64,000 nucleotides of DNA from Welwitschia mirabilis (lineage: Eukaryota; Gnetophyta; Gnetopsida; Welwitschiales), in NCBI GenBank assembly GCA_051453625.1, contig JBOZIK010000001.1:136383599-136447598 (forward strand), read 5' to 3'. Both the position numbers and the translations under genes were made by a program. Positions within the stretch are counted from its first letter, which is position 1, and every line of letters starts with the position of its first letter. Shown here in pieces: positions 48,781 through 60,689 of this stretch. The notes beneath the pieces are model-generated. The model saw only the letters and a list, made by a program, of their open reading frames with translations, made no database searches and was not told the origin of the DNA.

Positions 48781-49093
48781 GCGATAAAGAGTTATGCAAA
48801 TGAGAGGCAGGGAGACGTTAGACGAGCCCTTTACAACACTATTCTTCACAAATACTTAGAAAATATTCTTCACAAATACTTAGAAAATAAAAAGCGAAGG
48901 GAAATTGGATAACGTCCTTCCGTATATTTACGCTTTAGTTTCAAAACGATCCTATGACTTTTGAGCATTCATAACAAGAGGACAAGCGTGTCGTACGTCT
49001 TTTCATAAAATTCCAAAGTTCCACGTGGCTCGTGTTGAGCTTGATTACTCAGCTACGTAGTTAATTTTTCTGACGGGTTGATGAAACATCCAA
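48780..49093. other. CpG-containing island upstream of the tRNA gene
   Basis: CpG dinucleotides become frequent here. Included are a perfect 24 bp tandem duplication (48840-48863 and 48864-48887, TATTCTTCACAAATACTTAG...) and a G-box CCACGTGG at 49021-49028. No open frame. It is probably undermethylated flank of the tRNA gene or the remains of a promoter. Confidence 0.5.
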
Positions 49094-49175
49094 GTGGACG
49101 TGCCGGAGTGGTTATCGGGCATGACTAGAAATCATGTGGGCTCTGCCCGCGCAGGTTCGAATCCTGCCGTCCACG
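49094..49175 (+). tRNA. tRNA-Ser (anticodon AGA)
   Basis: An 82-base class II tRNA. The acceptor stem GTGGACG pairs with CGTCCAC and is followed by discriminator G. The anticodon stem CATGA/TCATG encloses loop CTAGAAA, with anticodon AGA at 49127-49129. The long variable arm (TGGGC...GCCCG region) is typical of serine. The T arm has GGTTCGAATCC (49154-49164), which is also the internal B box. No intron is present and CCA is not encoded, as in eukaryotic nuclear genes. All stems pair, so the gene looks functional; it reads UCU and, by wobble, other UCN serine codons. Confidence 0.96.
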
Positions 49176-49179
49176 TTTT
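49176..49179 (+). terminator. Pol III terminator of the tRNA
   Basis: TTTT immediately after the tRNA 3' end, the minimal RNA polymerase III stop signal. Confidence 0.75.
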
Positions 49180-50480
49180 GCACTCAATTGGAAAATTGAA
49201 AATCAACGGTCGCTACTAGACCAATTTCTATCTTGAATGAATAATCTTACTGAACTCTTGTACACATCTAAATCCATAAGAAAAACCTTGCAGGCTGGTA
49301 GGAAACAACTTTTTCACTGTTAGACAAAATTAAATAAAGAGATGCTTACAGTACCTTCTTGGAAGCGTGACCTACAAGTAAGTCAAGAAGCTTGATGTTC
49401 TAGTCTAATACTCACCTACACAACGTTGAGAGTGATTTCCTTCTACTAGCGAACACCTGTGTTTGGTTAGGAAACTAATTTTGTTGAGGATGGTGCTACA
49501 AGTGGTATGAAGACCAATTATCCTATTGATGGTTTATAGTTTAGGAGGTTTAACATCTATAACTTCATGCATAATAACATTTAGCATATTGAAAAATATA
49601 TGCTTTTAGTTTGCTAAATAAAATCTTTCCTAGTATATTATAAAAGATTTATTGTTCATTTTTCCCCAAAAAGTTTTTCTATGGTTTTCATTCCCATCAA
49701 TTTTATTAATTTATTCTTAAAGAACATTCTTTTATTGGTCTTTCATTATTCATTGTTTTTTTCATCTCTTGATAATTTTTGTTTTCATACCCATTACTCT
49801 ATTGGATTGATAGTGTTCTTTCTCTTCATGTTTGTCAATTTCGAGTTTGACATCCCCACTTTCTATTGAGATATAATATCACAAACATGATCTATGACAT
49901 CCTTAATAAGCCAAGCATTGAAGATTCACTTACTATGTTGGTGAGTTATAAAAGTACAAAAAAGCATTAAGTGTGTAATGGATACTGTCATAAAGTTAAA
50001 TAAGACAAGCACTATGTTTAAATTAAAGCACTAACATGACAAAGTATAGCAGTACGATGTGATCATCTACTAGAATGCTAGAAGATGAGACAACGATAGG
50101 ATAGTACTTGATCCTACCCTTCTAGAGGCTTTGGAACTACATGTTTATCTCCAACAGATATTATAGTTAGATATAAAAATGTTAGACCATAATGAAATAT
50201 AAAACAACACATCCATGTACTATAAGGAATACTAATAATCAACGACACATTTCAAAGATGATAACACAAGACATCAAATGGTTATGAAAATGCATCAAAT
50301 CATGAAAGCATGATATGTCATGAAAATATGACTAAATAAAAAACACATGAATAAGGTTATAATCAAAGTAAGACAATAAAGACATCTCACTAAACCTTAT
50401 AAATCAAGATGCTTTAATATGTCATGTAAAAAGCCAAACATTATCTAAAGAACCACAAAACATATGAAAATATGGGGGAC
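49180..50480. other. intergenic DNA
   Basis: The first ~300 bp keep some CpG; the rest is AT-rich. No gene or motif. Confidence 0.5.
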
Positions 50481-50482
50481 TG

Positions 50483-50700
50483 CTGAATTGGAAACTTTTA
50501 GTGACTACACCCTTAGTTAAGAGTACAACCACCATTATCGCTCAAATGAATAATTCAATTATGCTTAGAGCCTTATAGTATGTTAATTAGGTCATCCAAA
50601 CGATCAAACCCACAACTTCCTAAATGAAGAGCGAGTGGGCACTCCTAAATGAGAGATGAGAATCCCACCAGTTGAGCCACCATTCTAGTGGCCAGCCTAT
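50483..50700 (-). mobile_element. SINE-like repeat, best preserved copy
   Basis: On the - strand TGGCTCAACTGG (50668-50679) matches the Pol III A box, and GGTTTGATC (50602-50610) matches the B box about 57 bases downstream. The sequence ends with GTAGTCACTAAAAGTTTCC. Other copies share these parts. The tRNA-like head followed by a family-specific body is the structure of a tRNA-derived SINE. No poly(A) tail or target duplication is clear. Confidence 0.65.
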
Positions 50701-50709
50701 AGAGATAGG

Positions 50710-51640
50710 AAAATTGTGTGCACGCCATACATATATATTTATGGAATATGTAAATGTAATCAAATAATTAATTATTTATTTCTTTTATGTTTCTGCAATT
50801 TAGTTGTTTGCTATTGTACGTTTTACATTATTGGCTACTTTTTGCTTTTGACGTTATAAATTTAATTCTTCTAATAGTAATAAAACCTTTTATGGGGTTC
50901 CAAACACCCCTAAATAATTAATTATTTATATCATAACTTAGTGGAAGACAAAGCTAAATGTTAAAACTTAAATTATAGATTTAATTATTTCAAATTTACC
51001 TTTCTGATATTTTCTTTATCTTATTATTAAAATTGTTGTCATTTTCTAATAACTCTTCATAGGTCTTCATATGTTGTTATTATTATTTGTATCATGAAAA
51101 TTTTTAAGGTAATAGTTTCCTAAAATAGGTGTTTAACTACTTTTTTTTTTTTTTCAATTATGACTTCTAACTTTTGATTTCTTACTTTCTTTTTCTTGTT
51201 CCATTCTAAATATATTAAAAGCTTTTTCCCCCTTTAAATCTTTTTTTATTTCCTTACTAGTTTATGACTAGCATTTGTAGTTAAAAGCAGGATTTCTTTA
51301 ATGGTCATTTCTTTTGCTGATGTAGAGGAGGTTTTAACTTCTTGTTTTCTTATCTCTACTCTTTGATAATTTAGGGCATTTCTACTTTAGTCTTTTGTGA
51401 CTTTTTTAAAAATGTATTTGTCACTTTTTCCAATTTAAATATTTTTAAGTATGAAGAAAAAGTTTACACTTTACTTTTTCATTCCTTTTTTGAGTTTTGG
51501 GGTTTTAATTTTGGGGTGAAGAGGGATATTGTATCTTAAAATAAAATAATTTTTAAAATTTATAATATGTTTATATTTCAAATTTAATATCTTTTAGTAA
51601 AATTCTCTTTATAATTAATACTTTTATTTTTAAATAATTA
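50710..51640. other. AT-rich DNA between SINE-like copies
   Basis: No gene, with T-rich runs (for example 51141-51154). Confidence 0.5.
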
Positions 51641-51659
51641 ATTATGCTTAGGTCTCTAT

Positions 51660-51762
51660 GAAAGTTTTAGTGTGAGGTAGGGCTTCGAAAGATTCGAACA
51701 GATGTTCTGTTATGTGAAGAATGGATACCCACTAATTGAATTACCTTCCTATTGGCTTTCAT
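51660..51762 (-). mobile_element. partial SINE-like copy
   Basis: AAAGATTCGAACAGATGTTC and a following CCACTAATTGAATTACC block match the B-box and A-box parts of the family on the - strand. The 3' body is missing. Confidence 0.45.
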
Positions 51763-51787
51763 GAATACTTTAAGGAGATCTCAAACT

Positions 51788-51960
51788 TAAAACTTTTAGT
51801 GATCGTACTTCTCCTGGAAGTATGACCATGATGATCACAAAAATGAATGATTTAATTTTGTTTAAGGCCTCATAGTGTTTTAAGAAGGACATTCAAAGGT
51901 TCAGATCCACTATCTCCTACATGACAGAAGAGTATTTCATTAGCTGGACCTTCATCCTAT
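51788..51960 (-). mobile_element. SINE-like repeat copy
   Basis: AAAACTTTTAGTGATCGTAC, then ATGACCATGATGATCAC, then CATTCAAAGGTTCAGATCCA and ATTAGCTGGACC follow the family order on the - strand. Confidence 0.6.
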
Positions 51961-51969
51961 TGCTTTTAT

Positions 51970-54260
51970 TGAAACACTTTAAGAGTTTAGGCTAGGCTTT
52001 TCTTAAATGCTATAGTATGATGGTCTTATATAGCATGAATATGATCCCTACATGCATTTGGTATTTCATATTTTGAACAAGGTTTCTTGTATTAAAGATA
52101 AATGATTTGGTGAATAAGTTTTTTTTCCTTTAGATGGTAATTTTTATATTGGTTTTCTCTTGTTGGGGCCTACATTCCAACTTTGTTCTTAGGGGGATTT
52201 AGATTCTCAATCACAAGGAAACTGCCACATACTATTAACTAGGGGGGCTAGACTCCTTACCTTTGGTGAATGAATTTTAAGAAATAAATACTATCCAAAT
52301 TCTGAATGCACTAACATATAGAATTTTACCTAATATAAATAATAGCTTTAAGTATAAAAATAATGTAAAAATTGAGAGTCTAAGTTATAACTCATGATTT
52401 TCCCTTGTATGCATGATATACTACTTCAACTACATTGGTCAAGAAACTTAAAGATTTTATTCAATATAAAAATAAAATATTACTCTATTATTAAAGAAAC
52501 TAAACTGAGCTAATAAGATGAATTGAGTTAGATTGGAGCTAATTCAAATATGATGAGTAGCCTTTAAGGAATAAAAACCTTCAAGTATTTAAATAAGTAA
52601 AGCTAAACTAATTATATAACCAAGCATGTCCATCATTATAAAAGTAGTATCAACTTATGTGGTGACTAGTAAAATAGCATAAGAGGGTTTTACAAATATT
52701 ATTAAAATATGTCATAAATATATAAGCTATAAACTGATAAATCATTAATAATAAATAATTTAAAAATTGTTAGTAAGTAACTTTGTATGAGATTATAAAC
52801 AATATATGGAATTTAGAAGTGAAGTTAAATATTAATAATGAATCTTAAATTATTGACTCATGACTAATAAGAAATAATTTAAAAATTATGTATAAGTAAT
52901 ACTAAACTCTAAACTATATGGGATTTGTAATTAAAGTTAAATCTTAATAATGCATTTTGAATTTATTTTCAGGAATATTAACTAGTATAAAATATAACCA
53001 TAAGAGAAATATTATTTATTTTATCACTATAATATTAAAATACTAAGGAATATTAATAGATTTTTTTCTCTTATAAAAGACATAATTAATCATGTCTAAT
53101 TCTCCTATGTTAATTATAATTCACAAAAGCTTTAGGAGATAAACTAAGAGGTACATGTAATCATAAAAGTAAATTTTAAAACTAGTTAAAGACTATGTAT
53201 CTTAGGCTTATGACCCTGTGCTATACATTAGTATTTGAAGAAATATTATTTTGTTTAGTTAACTATTAATTAAAATTTTTTTAAAAAGCCACCTACAATG
53301 AAATTATTATGCTAGAAGATAATGTTATCATTTCAATACTTATTGTTTTTAGGAATGAATAGTGTGGACTTTGTGAAATAAGAAGAAAACTAGCAATTAA
53401 AGAATAAACCATTAATACTCTTAAAATATGATTATGATCCCTACTTAAGCCATAAAATACATTTTTAATATGTATTCCTATGGCATATACCTTTTAGTTA
53501 GTAAGCTTATGATTATAATACTGAATATAAACTTTTAATCACTTGTAAAAGTGAGCATAATATTTATTAGCATAAAAAACCTAACCAAATGACTTAACCT
53601 TAGATGTATGAAATAAAAGTATGTACCCCAAGAAGGGTATTATTACCTAGTTGTTGTCACTATTATTGTTATATCATTATGCTACTGGAAAAAGATATTT
53701 TAAATAGACACCAACATAAAAATTTGGCTCTCCATGTATTCTCTCTGACTTGATATCATAAGGAAATTCAAAAAGAAGATTGTGCAAGGGGTGGTATCTA
53801 TTATCGTAAATTTGTTTGTTACCACTAATACGATGCATATTTAATTAGCTAAGCTAAATATTTTCTTTTTTTATGTAGTAGTCATTCCCACCCTTTTTTA
53901 ATGCAACATGCACCATACACGTGTTACGCCTCACTGGGCTGACTCATTGTGAAGCGCAGCAACTCACAGTTTTATTTTTCTTATATCTCTTTAGCCAAAG
54001 GCATATCATCTTTTACCTTTATATAACAAAGTAATAAAGACATGGTTTTTTAGTGGTGTGGCATGGAGAGAATATAGTTAAAAAGTGGACATTGCTAAAG
54101 TTTTTAATATTTTACCAAGCCATTACCATACAGAGGGAACGGTTTATGGGAAAGTACATTAAAAAGTTAATTGTTCAAATTTTAATACATGACAAGTGAA
54201 TACACAATTGTAATTGATTAAGAAGGAACTTTGGCAAATTGTAAGTGATAAAGTTGTAAA
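51970..54260. other. AT-rich DNA, no gene seen
   Basis: Dense stops. The only unusual patch is 53915-53975, which keeps several CpG sites and an ACACGTGT motif within otherwise CpG-poor sequence. Confidence 0.45.
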
Positions 54261-54269
54261 AACCCTTGA

Positions 54270-54770
54270 CTTATCAAAATATATTGAGTTGCATGATAAA
54301 GGTTAAAAATCATTTTCTATCATTTTTCTTGGTCTTGAAGATAATTATTAGCTTGATTTAAAATAAGTCTTAAAAAAGGCATTGGACGAGATACTTATGC
54401 TCTTTAGCTCAAAAGGAAATGAGGCCAAGCAAAATAATAAACATCAATTTTAGCGATAAAAAATGGAAGAATCAAAATACATAGATTTACACATTAACTC
54501 TTTAAATTTCTTTTAACTCAAATTGCTACCATGAACTTTAAAAGTTGATAATAATGAGAAAAAAGCAATCTTGTTAAGTAGTATTCCTTCTAAATATGAT
54601 TACATTATTATTACTTTGAAGAAACTTTCATGCACATTGGAAAGAACCATTATTACACTTACTAAAGAACATGAATGAAGAACTTAAGTGAAATATAATA
54701 AAGTGCACTAGTCACCAATAAAAGATGACTTCGTAGTCATGAACACCAGTGGTTCTATTGTAAAAGAAAA
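54270..54770 (+). pseudogene. copia gag relic
   Basis: On the + strand, VDNNEKKAILLSSIPSKYD, then IIITLKKLSCTLERTIITL and TKEHE correspond to the same gag region as at 43889-44095 but on the opposite strand and more decayed. Upstream phrases (GLEDNY, KKALDEILMLF) fit the preceding gag part. No LTRs were located. Confidence 0.65.
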
Positions 54771-54779
54771 TTGCTATGA

Positions 54780-56990
54780 TAATTAAATGTGATTTCAATA
54801 TTAAAGAAAATAGAGAAGAATCATCAAAGGAAATGATGTCACCATCCTTCTAATACATTCCTTATTGTTCCACATGAGTCTTCTTGTTGTTCATTCTAAA
54901 CTCCCCTATTATCCATTATAAACTTCCTTAATGGCCCTCATAAATACTTCAATGTCCCTCAATTAACATGATATGATTTTTTGAAGGCATGTTTCAACCT
55001 AAGTAATGTTAAATTCCTTACATATACAAGGGATTTATTAGATATAAGCCCTTAGTCCCTTCTACCAAGTTCCATTTTCTACCTTATGTTTTCCATTTAC
55101 AAACTTCATTATTTTTATTATCTAGTTTTGTAAATAAAAAGAATAATGGGTATGCCCGCATGCGATATAAAATTCATCTTATTTATATGATTGATTTATT
55201 ATCCACCTTTTTTTTTCCCATGTACAATTACCCTTTCTAGATTATTAGGCTATTGTTTTAACCATCTTTTATAATCATCTCCTGTAATCATCTTATATGT
55301 ATTCTTATATAATTTCTATAGGTAAATTTAAGCATATCTAAACCCCTCATTGTTATGAGTAAAGTTTAGCAAATTTTTAATTGTGAATATTTTTCTTGTT
55401 CTATTATTGATGGAACTTTAGATTAGTGAATCACTTAATACCAAGAGAACAAGCACCTCAAAAGAGATGTCAAGCATATTATGTAAGTTAGGCAAGTATC
55501 AAATCTTCTAATAGTAAGAAAATAATCCTTTTTACACTTGAATTTTTACATTATGGGCCTATTAAACTTTAGTAAATAATACACTTTAAAGATATAAATA
55601 TCATAATTATTATTAAAATATCATTAACTATGTTTTATCCTTATAACTTCTAAACTATTATTTAAAAAGCACTGATATGTGCAATCTTAATTACAAATCA
55701 CTTTGAGCCACTCAACTTTTATGAAAGCTGAATGGCCTAAGATGACCGATGTTATCATCTAGATTACTAGAGTTGTTAACTTTCTTAAGAGAAAATGTTT
55801 TAGGAAGAAATGAGTTGCTGAATAATAAATACATAACTGGATTAATTTTACAGAGGCTAAAGTTAGTCTAATAGCTAAAGCAATGAAGTAGATCTTAACA
55901 ATTGAGTATTGCACACTAAATTCAATAACCTAAGGATAATTGTCAATTATCATCCATTATTAACATGACCACACTATGTATGTATTAATGTAGTTCATAA
56001 TCTTATTCAAGGCTATAAAAATAAAGGCTATTAACATGACTACACCATGTACACACTAATTTAATTCATAATCTTAGTCAATGATATAAAAATGAAGTCT
56101 AACTTAAGGATTAGTCTTCTCATCTGTAGATCAATCCTATCATTTAGACTTTAGAATCACTTTATCATTCCATTAGAACTTTATCATTCTAGATCTACAT
56201 TTTCTATGGTAATAATGAGGGTCTCTGTAATTATAAGATTCTAGACATCTTTTCTTCTTGTTTAGATATGAGAAAATGATTGAATCATGTAGCATCTGTT
56301 TTGCTAAGCCTAAGTATTTATTCTATCTTGAATTGATATTTGTTGTAGTATTTGCCTCATTCGTGTATGCACTTTGATTTATGATTAGATTTCTGTTTTA
56401 CTCCATCATTGTTATGGATGATGGAAATAGTATATTTCAAATGTTCTTTCATATTTATCATTTAGGTTTATTTCTTTAATATATTATTATAGTTTAGATG
56501 ATTGATGTGTTAGCATTTATGAAATTTTCATACTATGTTAGTGTTTCTTGCATAAGATGTAACATTTCTAAACTCAATTCGTTTATGATGTTTAGAATCT
56601 ACATTGAATAATTTGTTACTTATCTATTCTATTTTCTTCCTTGATATAATATATTTAAGTTAGCTTGGGCTTGCATGGTAGATTGGTTGATGAACAATTA
56701 TTTTTTATTCTTGGAAGAAGAATATCTTTAGTATATTAGTTCCCACCTTTTCAAACCCTTTATATTCAAATCTTAGTCAAACCTTATTTCCCATAACTCA
56801 AACCCTTATGAGCTATGAATTTTCTTACAAACCCTCAAAGAAAATGATAATTAGGGTTAATTAGACTATAATAGAATAGTCTAGCTTTATAAATTTAAGA
56901 CTCCTATCTATACCTTTAATTGCTAGTATAAAATTCAAAGATTATGAATTATAATAATAGTTAAGGTACAGTAGACTATCAACTAGATAA
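54780..56990. other. AT-rich DNA with a small tandem duplication
   Basis: No gene. A 71 bp tandem duplication lies at about 55960-56100 (TTAACATGACCACAC at 55960 and TTAACATGACTACAC at 56031). Confidence 0.5.
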
Positions 56991-56999
56991 ACATTACTT

Positions 57000-57250
57000 A
57001 TAAGAGGATCAGTTCCCATTAGCAGCAATGGTACCTTTACCAAAAATTTCACCTTTGTTATTATCACTAAATGTAACTTCTCCACCATGATAATTAGTTA
57101 GAGAATGAAATAAAATGTTATCACCTATCATATGAAAGGTAAAAGTAGTATCAAAGTACCATTTGGTATTATCATGAGCTTTAAAGGAGGAGAAAAGTGC
57201 TTTGATAGCATCCTTTATTATGCACCTTCACTTATCATTCCTTGGAGGAG
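57000..57250 (-). pseudogene. copia protease/pre-integrase relic
   Basis: On the - strand the frame reads KWYFDTTFTFHMIGDNILFH, followed by GGEVTFSDNNKGEIFGKGTI. This is the copia block WYLDSGCSRHMTGD...GGxVTFGDNxKGxIxGxGTI, with the catalytic DSG changed to DTT. The frame is open for about 55 codons. It is the only part of the element I could find here. Confidence 0.75.
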
Positions 57251-57259
57251 GTACTTGAG

Positions 57260-60200
57260 ATTTTGCTTTTAGTTAGAAACTTAAAACTATTATAGTCAAA
57301 ATAAAAGTATCTTCTATATGAACATGCAAACTTCACATGATCATAATCTTGATAGTAATAATATTTTAAAATTGATTTTTAAAAATAAGTAACTAGAAAA
57401 GATATATTTGGTTAAATTCAACAAATATATGCTAGTAAAAAAGTTCTTAATACTTGATCTGAGATAAAGTTTTTTATCTCTTTCATGAGTATATTAAGAT
57501 TATTGCTACTATCACTAAATTGTGTAGTTAGTTTTCTACCATCTCCAAGCTATATGAAAAGAATTAAAGAAAAATAAAGAAAAAAACTGTAAGAAACACT
57601 CATAGTGATTTGGCTAAAGCCTACTTCACTTTTAGTAGATAACAAGATGCCTTTAGCTTAGTGGTTCCCCTTAACTTTACTTCTCTTTCCAGGTGGAAAC
57701 AACCTTTTAGAATTACCAATTAAGCTTTTTATCCTATAAGCAATGTTTTAACTCAAACATCGATGAGGCAGAGTTCTGTACAAAATAATAATAAGGGATT
57801 CTAATTTAAAAATGTGCCTATATGTTACATTTTTAATTCTTTAGGAGTATAGTAGTTTAAAGTTAAATTACAAGAATCAAAGAGAGAAGAGTAGGATTTT
57901 AGTATAATGAAAATGGAAGAAATTATTATGAATTTTGAATTTCAACCTCATATATTATGCATGGATGTAGGTAGCTATTAGGAAAACTTTAGTTTGATTG
58001 AAGTAACAACTAGAAATCTTCTTGAGTGATTTTTTGTTGATTAATAGTTAATACACTGATAATGATTAAAACTAAAACTAATTTAGGAAGATTCTATTGA
58101 TAAAGTCGCTAACCTTTTTTAAACAAATAATAAGCTCTATAAAAGTTTAAAAGTCTGATTTCAATTTTCCTAGAGGTCCCACTACATATTTAGGTTTTAT
58201 GTACCATGATAGACATTTAGAATGTTCTACTAGAAAGGCTAGACATTATATTTTACCAACTCACCTTAGAACCAAATTAGGAGTCATTAGGACATCACAT
58301 ATAGGAATCTTGGATGTTTTGACATGGAAAATTAGTCACAATATCAACACTATGATTTTGGAAGTTAAAATTAGAACTAGTATTTTAGTTAGCTTATCAT
58401 TGAGACATCTAGTTTCATTAATAGGTACTTTCCTCTATAGCATTCAAGTATGATTTAATGAACTAACTATTGTAGATGTCATTATGTATGATATTGAAAG
58501 CTGTAAGATGTAAAACGAGTGCAAACTCAAATTTGTAAGGAATGATTTGCATGAACTAATAGATGTTTCATTATAGAAATCAAAAGGGAGCTCCTATTAT
58601 TCCCATCTTTCAAAGACTTATAAAAAATAGTGCATGATAATACAAAAATTCACCACACTCTAAGGATATTTTGAAAAATTCAAATAACTACACATTACTT
58701 TCCTCTTTCCATGGTGGGTTAGTTTCAAATTAACCTTTCATGTTTTTTAAATGATTCATTATGACAAGTTCTTCCTCCAAGAAAGATCCTCATTTAGTTT
58801 CTTTAATTTTAAATAGACATTCTACGTTTCTTAAATAATTCATCATGACAAGTTCACTAGAAAAGATCCTAATTTAGTTTCTTTATCAAAGATTGCATAA
58901 TTTTAAATAGACATTTAAGCTTAGATTAGCATTCTAGAGGTAGATAATTAGAAAAGTTTACTAAAGGATTTCCCTTCTTTTAGTGGTGTTAACATATTAA
59001 GTGATGATAATGGTAACATGCCTAAGGGTTAGAGTAATAATGACATTCTAAATTAGTAGAGCAATAAATAAATGAAGGTCTATTTGATCCTTAATGTATC
59101 ACCAGAATTAACATTCCTTGAAGACTATCTCTTTATCACCTCCTTTTCTTACTTAGAGATTCTCATAAAATGGAATTTTCATGATAAACTAATAAAATTA
59201 AACAACTGCAATGTACCTGAGAGTTAGAGTGACAATCACATTCCAAATCAGTAAAATAGAAAACAAGTGTAGGTCTAATCCATCCTTAATGTATTACTAG
59301 AACCAAGATTTCACAAAGACTATCTCTTTGTTCCCCTCCTTTTCTCACTTGCATATTCTCATAAAATGGAATTTCCATGACAAAGTAATAAAATTTGATA
59401 CTAGTGAGGTTAAAGCCCTAAAGTGCTTATACTATGTAGCCTTGAAAACTTTCCAAAGTTTAAAACTTTTCCTTTTGAAATTTATCTTTTCATTTGCTAG
59501 AGAGCAAAAAGTAATGCATTTTCATTAAGGTGAAACATAATAAGCTTATACAAGTTTCGAAAAAGAGAAGAAGAGATTTTTGTCCATTTTCAAGGATTTT
59601 CTTCTTTAGAGATGCACAAAATTCTAGACTTATCATGTTTCCAAATCAGTTCCATTGAAGTTCACATTGAGAATAATTTTAAAAATGGAGTCAAATTAGG
59701 CACTAGGGATGTGGAAGAGACTAATGGAAATTTATTCACAAAAAGTCACTTGCTCTAAAATACTTATGCCATCTTTCAGATCAATGATGTTATTGCTTGT
59801 TCAAGTGCAGAATGAAAAGAAAGATTTCATTTGAAATTGAAAGATGCCAATCCCACTTAAAATGTGAAAGGAAAATACTTAGTTTTTAAGATCAGAAATA
59901 AAAATTCAAGACATTATTTATTAATATTTGGCCAATCCCAATTAGTGGATAGAGTAAAATAAACTAGAATGAAGTTGCAAGTGTGTAGCTTTTAGCAACA
60001 TCTGAGCAAGTGGTTTTGTCTTAAGGTTTCATATAAATCCATCAAAACCTATCAAGAGAAAATATTTACTAATTTTTCAAGAAAATCTATTAACATAAAG
60101 AAGACTAGACCACTTACAAGAGGAGATTCTATTGGCTAGGAGAGCAAGATACATGCAGTTCAATCATATCCAGGAGCGAGAGATGTAATGATAAGTGAGG

Positions 60201-60680
60201 ACTTACCTTTATGCTAATTTTGTTGTTTTCATAACTAATCTAGTTTTAAATTTGCTGAAGACTTTTCTTTAATTACTTTAAATCCTAGGAATAATTTCAA
60301 AATGTAGTTGATGTAAATAACATAGCTTAAGAATTAATGTTAGCATAGATACAGTTGAACCAAATAACACAACCTAAGAATTATTATTAGAATAGAAGAA
60401 ACTACAACATGTGTGATAATAGTTTATCATGAAGCTATGTTTTTTAATTTGTGTTCTTTGTTTTGGGCATAAATTTATAGAAACTATATTCCACTATTGA
60501 GCATTAGTGCATAATTTGTTTGATAACATAAAATTTAATTAGTAGTCATGTGTAGGGAGGAGAGAGATAACTATTAAACATATAGGTTTTATTTTAGTTA
60601 GCCATCAAATATTTAGGTCTCATCTATAATCCATATATAAGAGGTTAAAACCCACATGAAATGTGTCAAATGGTTAATTT
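57260..60680. other. AT-rich DNA with small duplications and an open frame
   Basis: An 84-codon + strand open frame at 58199-58453 (starts MYHDRHLECSTRKARHYILP) has no recognised domain. Small duplications occur at about 58749/58833 (84 bp period) and 59021-59395 (195-197 bp period). Nothing else identified. Confidence 0.45.
59021..59400. repeat. ~196 bp imperfect tandem duplication
   Basis: CCTAAGGGTTAGAGT at 59021 and CCTGAGAGTTAGAGT at 59216; CTCATAAAATGGAATTT at 59162 and 59359. No gap is involved. Confidence 0.8.
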
Positions 60681-60689
60681 TTAGTTGAA

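Noticed and set aside
53915-53975. tRNA or other small RNA gene in the CpG patch
   Set aside because: No cloverleaf, B box or terminator found on either strand.
58199-58453. 84-codon frame as a gene
   Set aside because: No motif or conserved features, and the surroundings are AT-rich debris.
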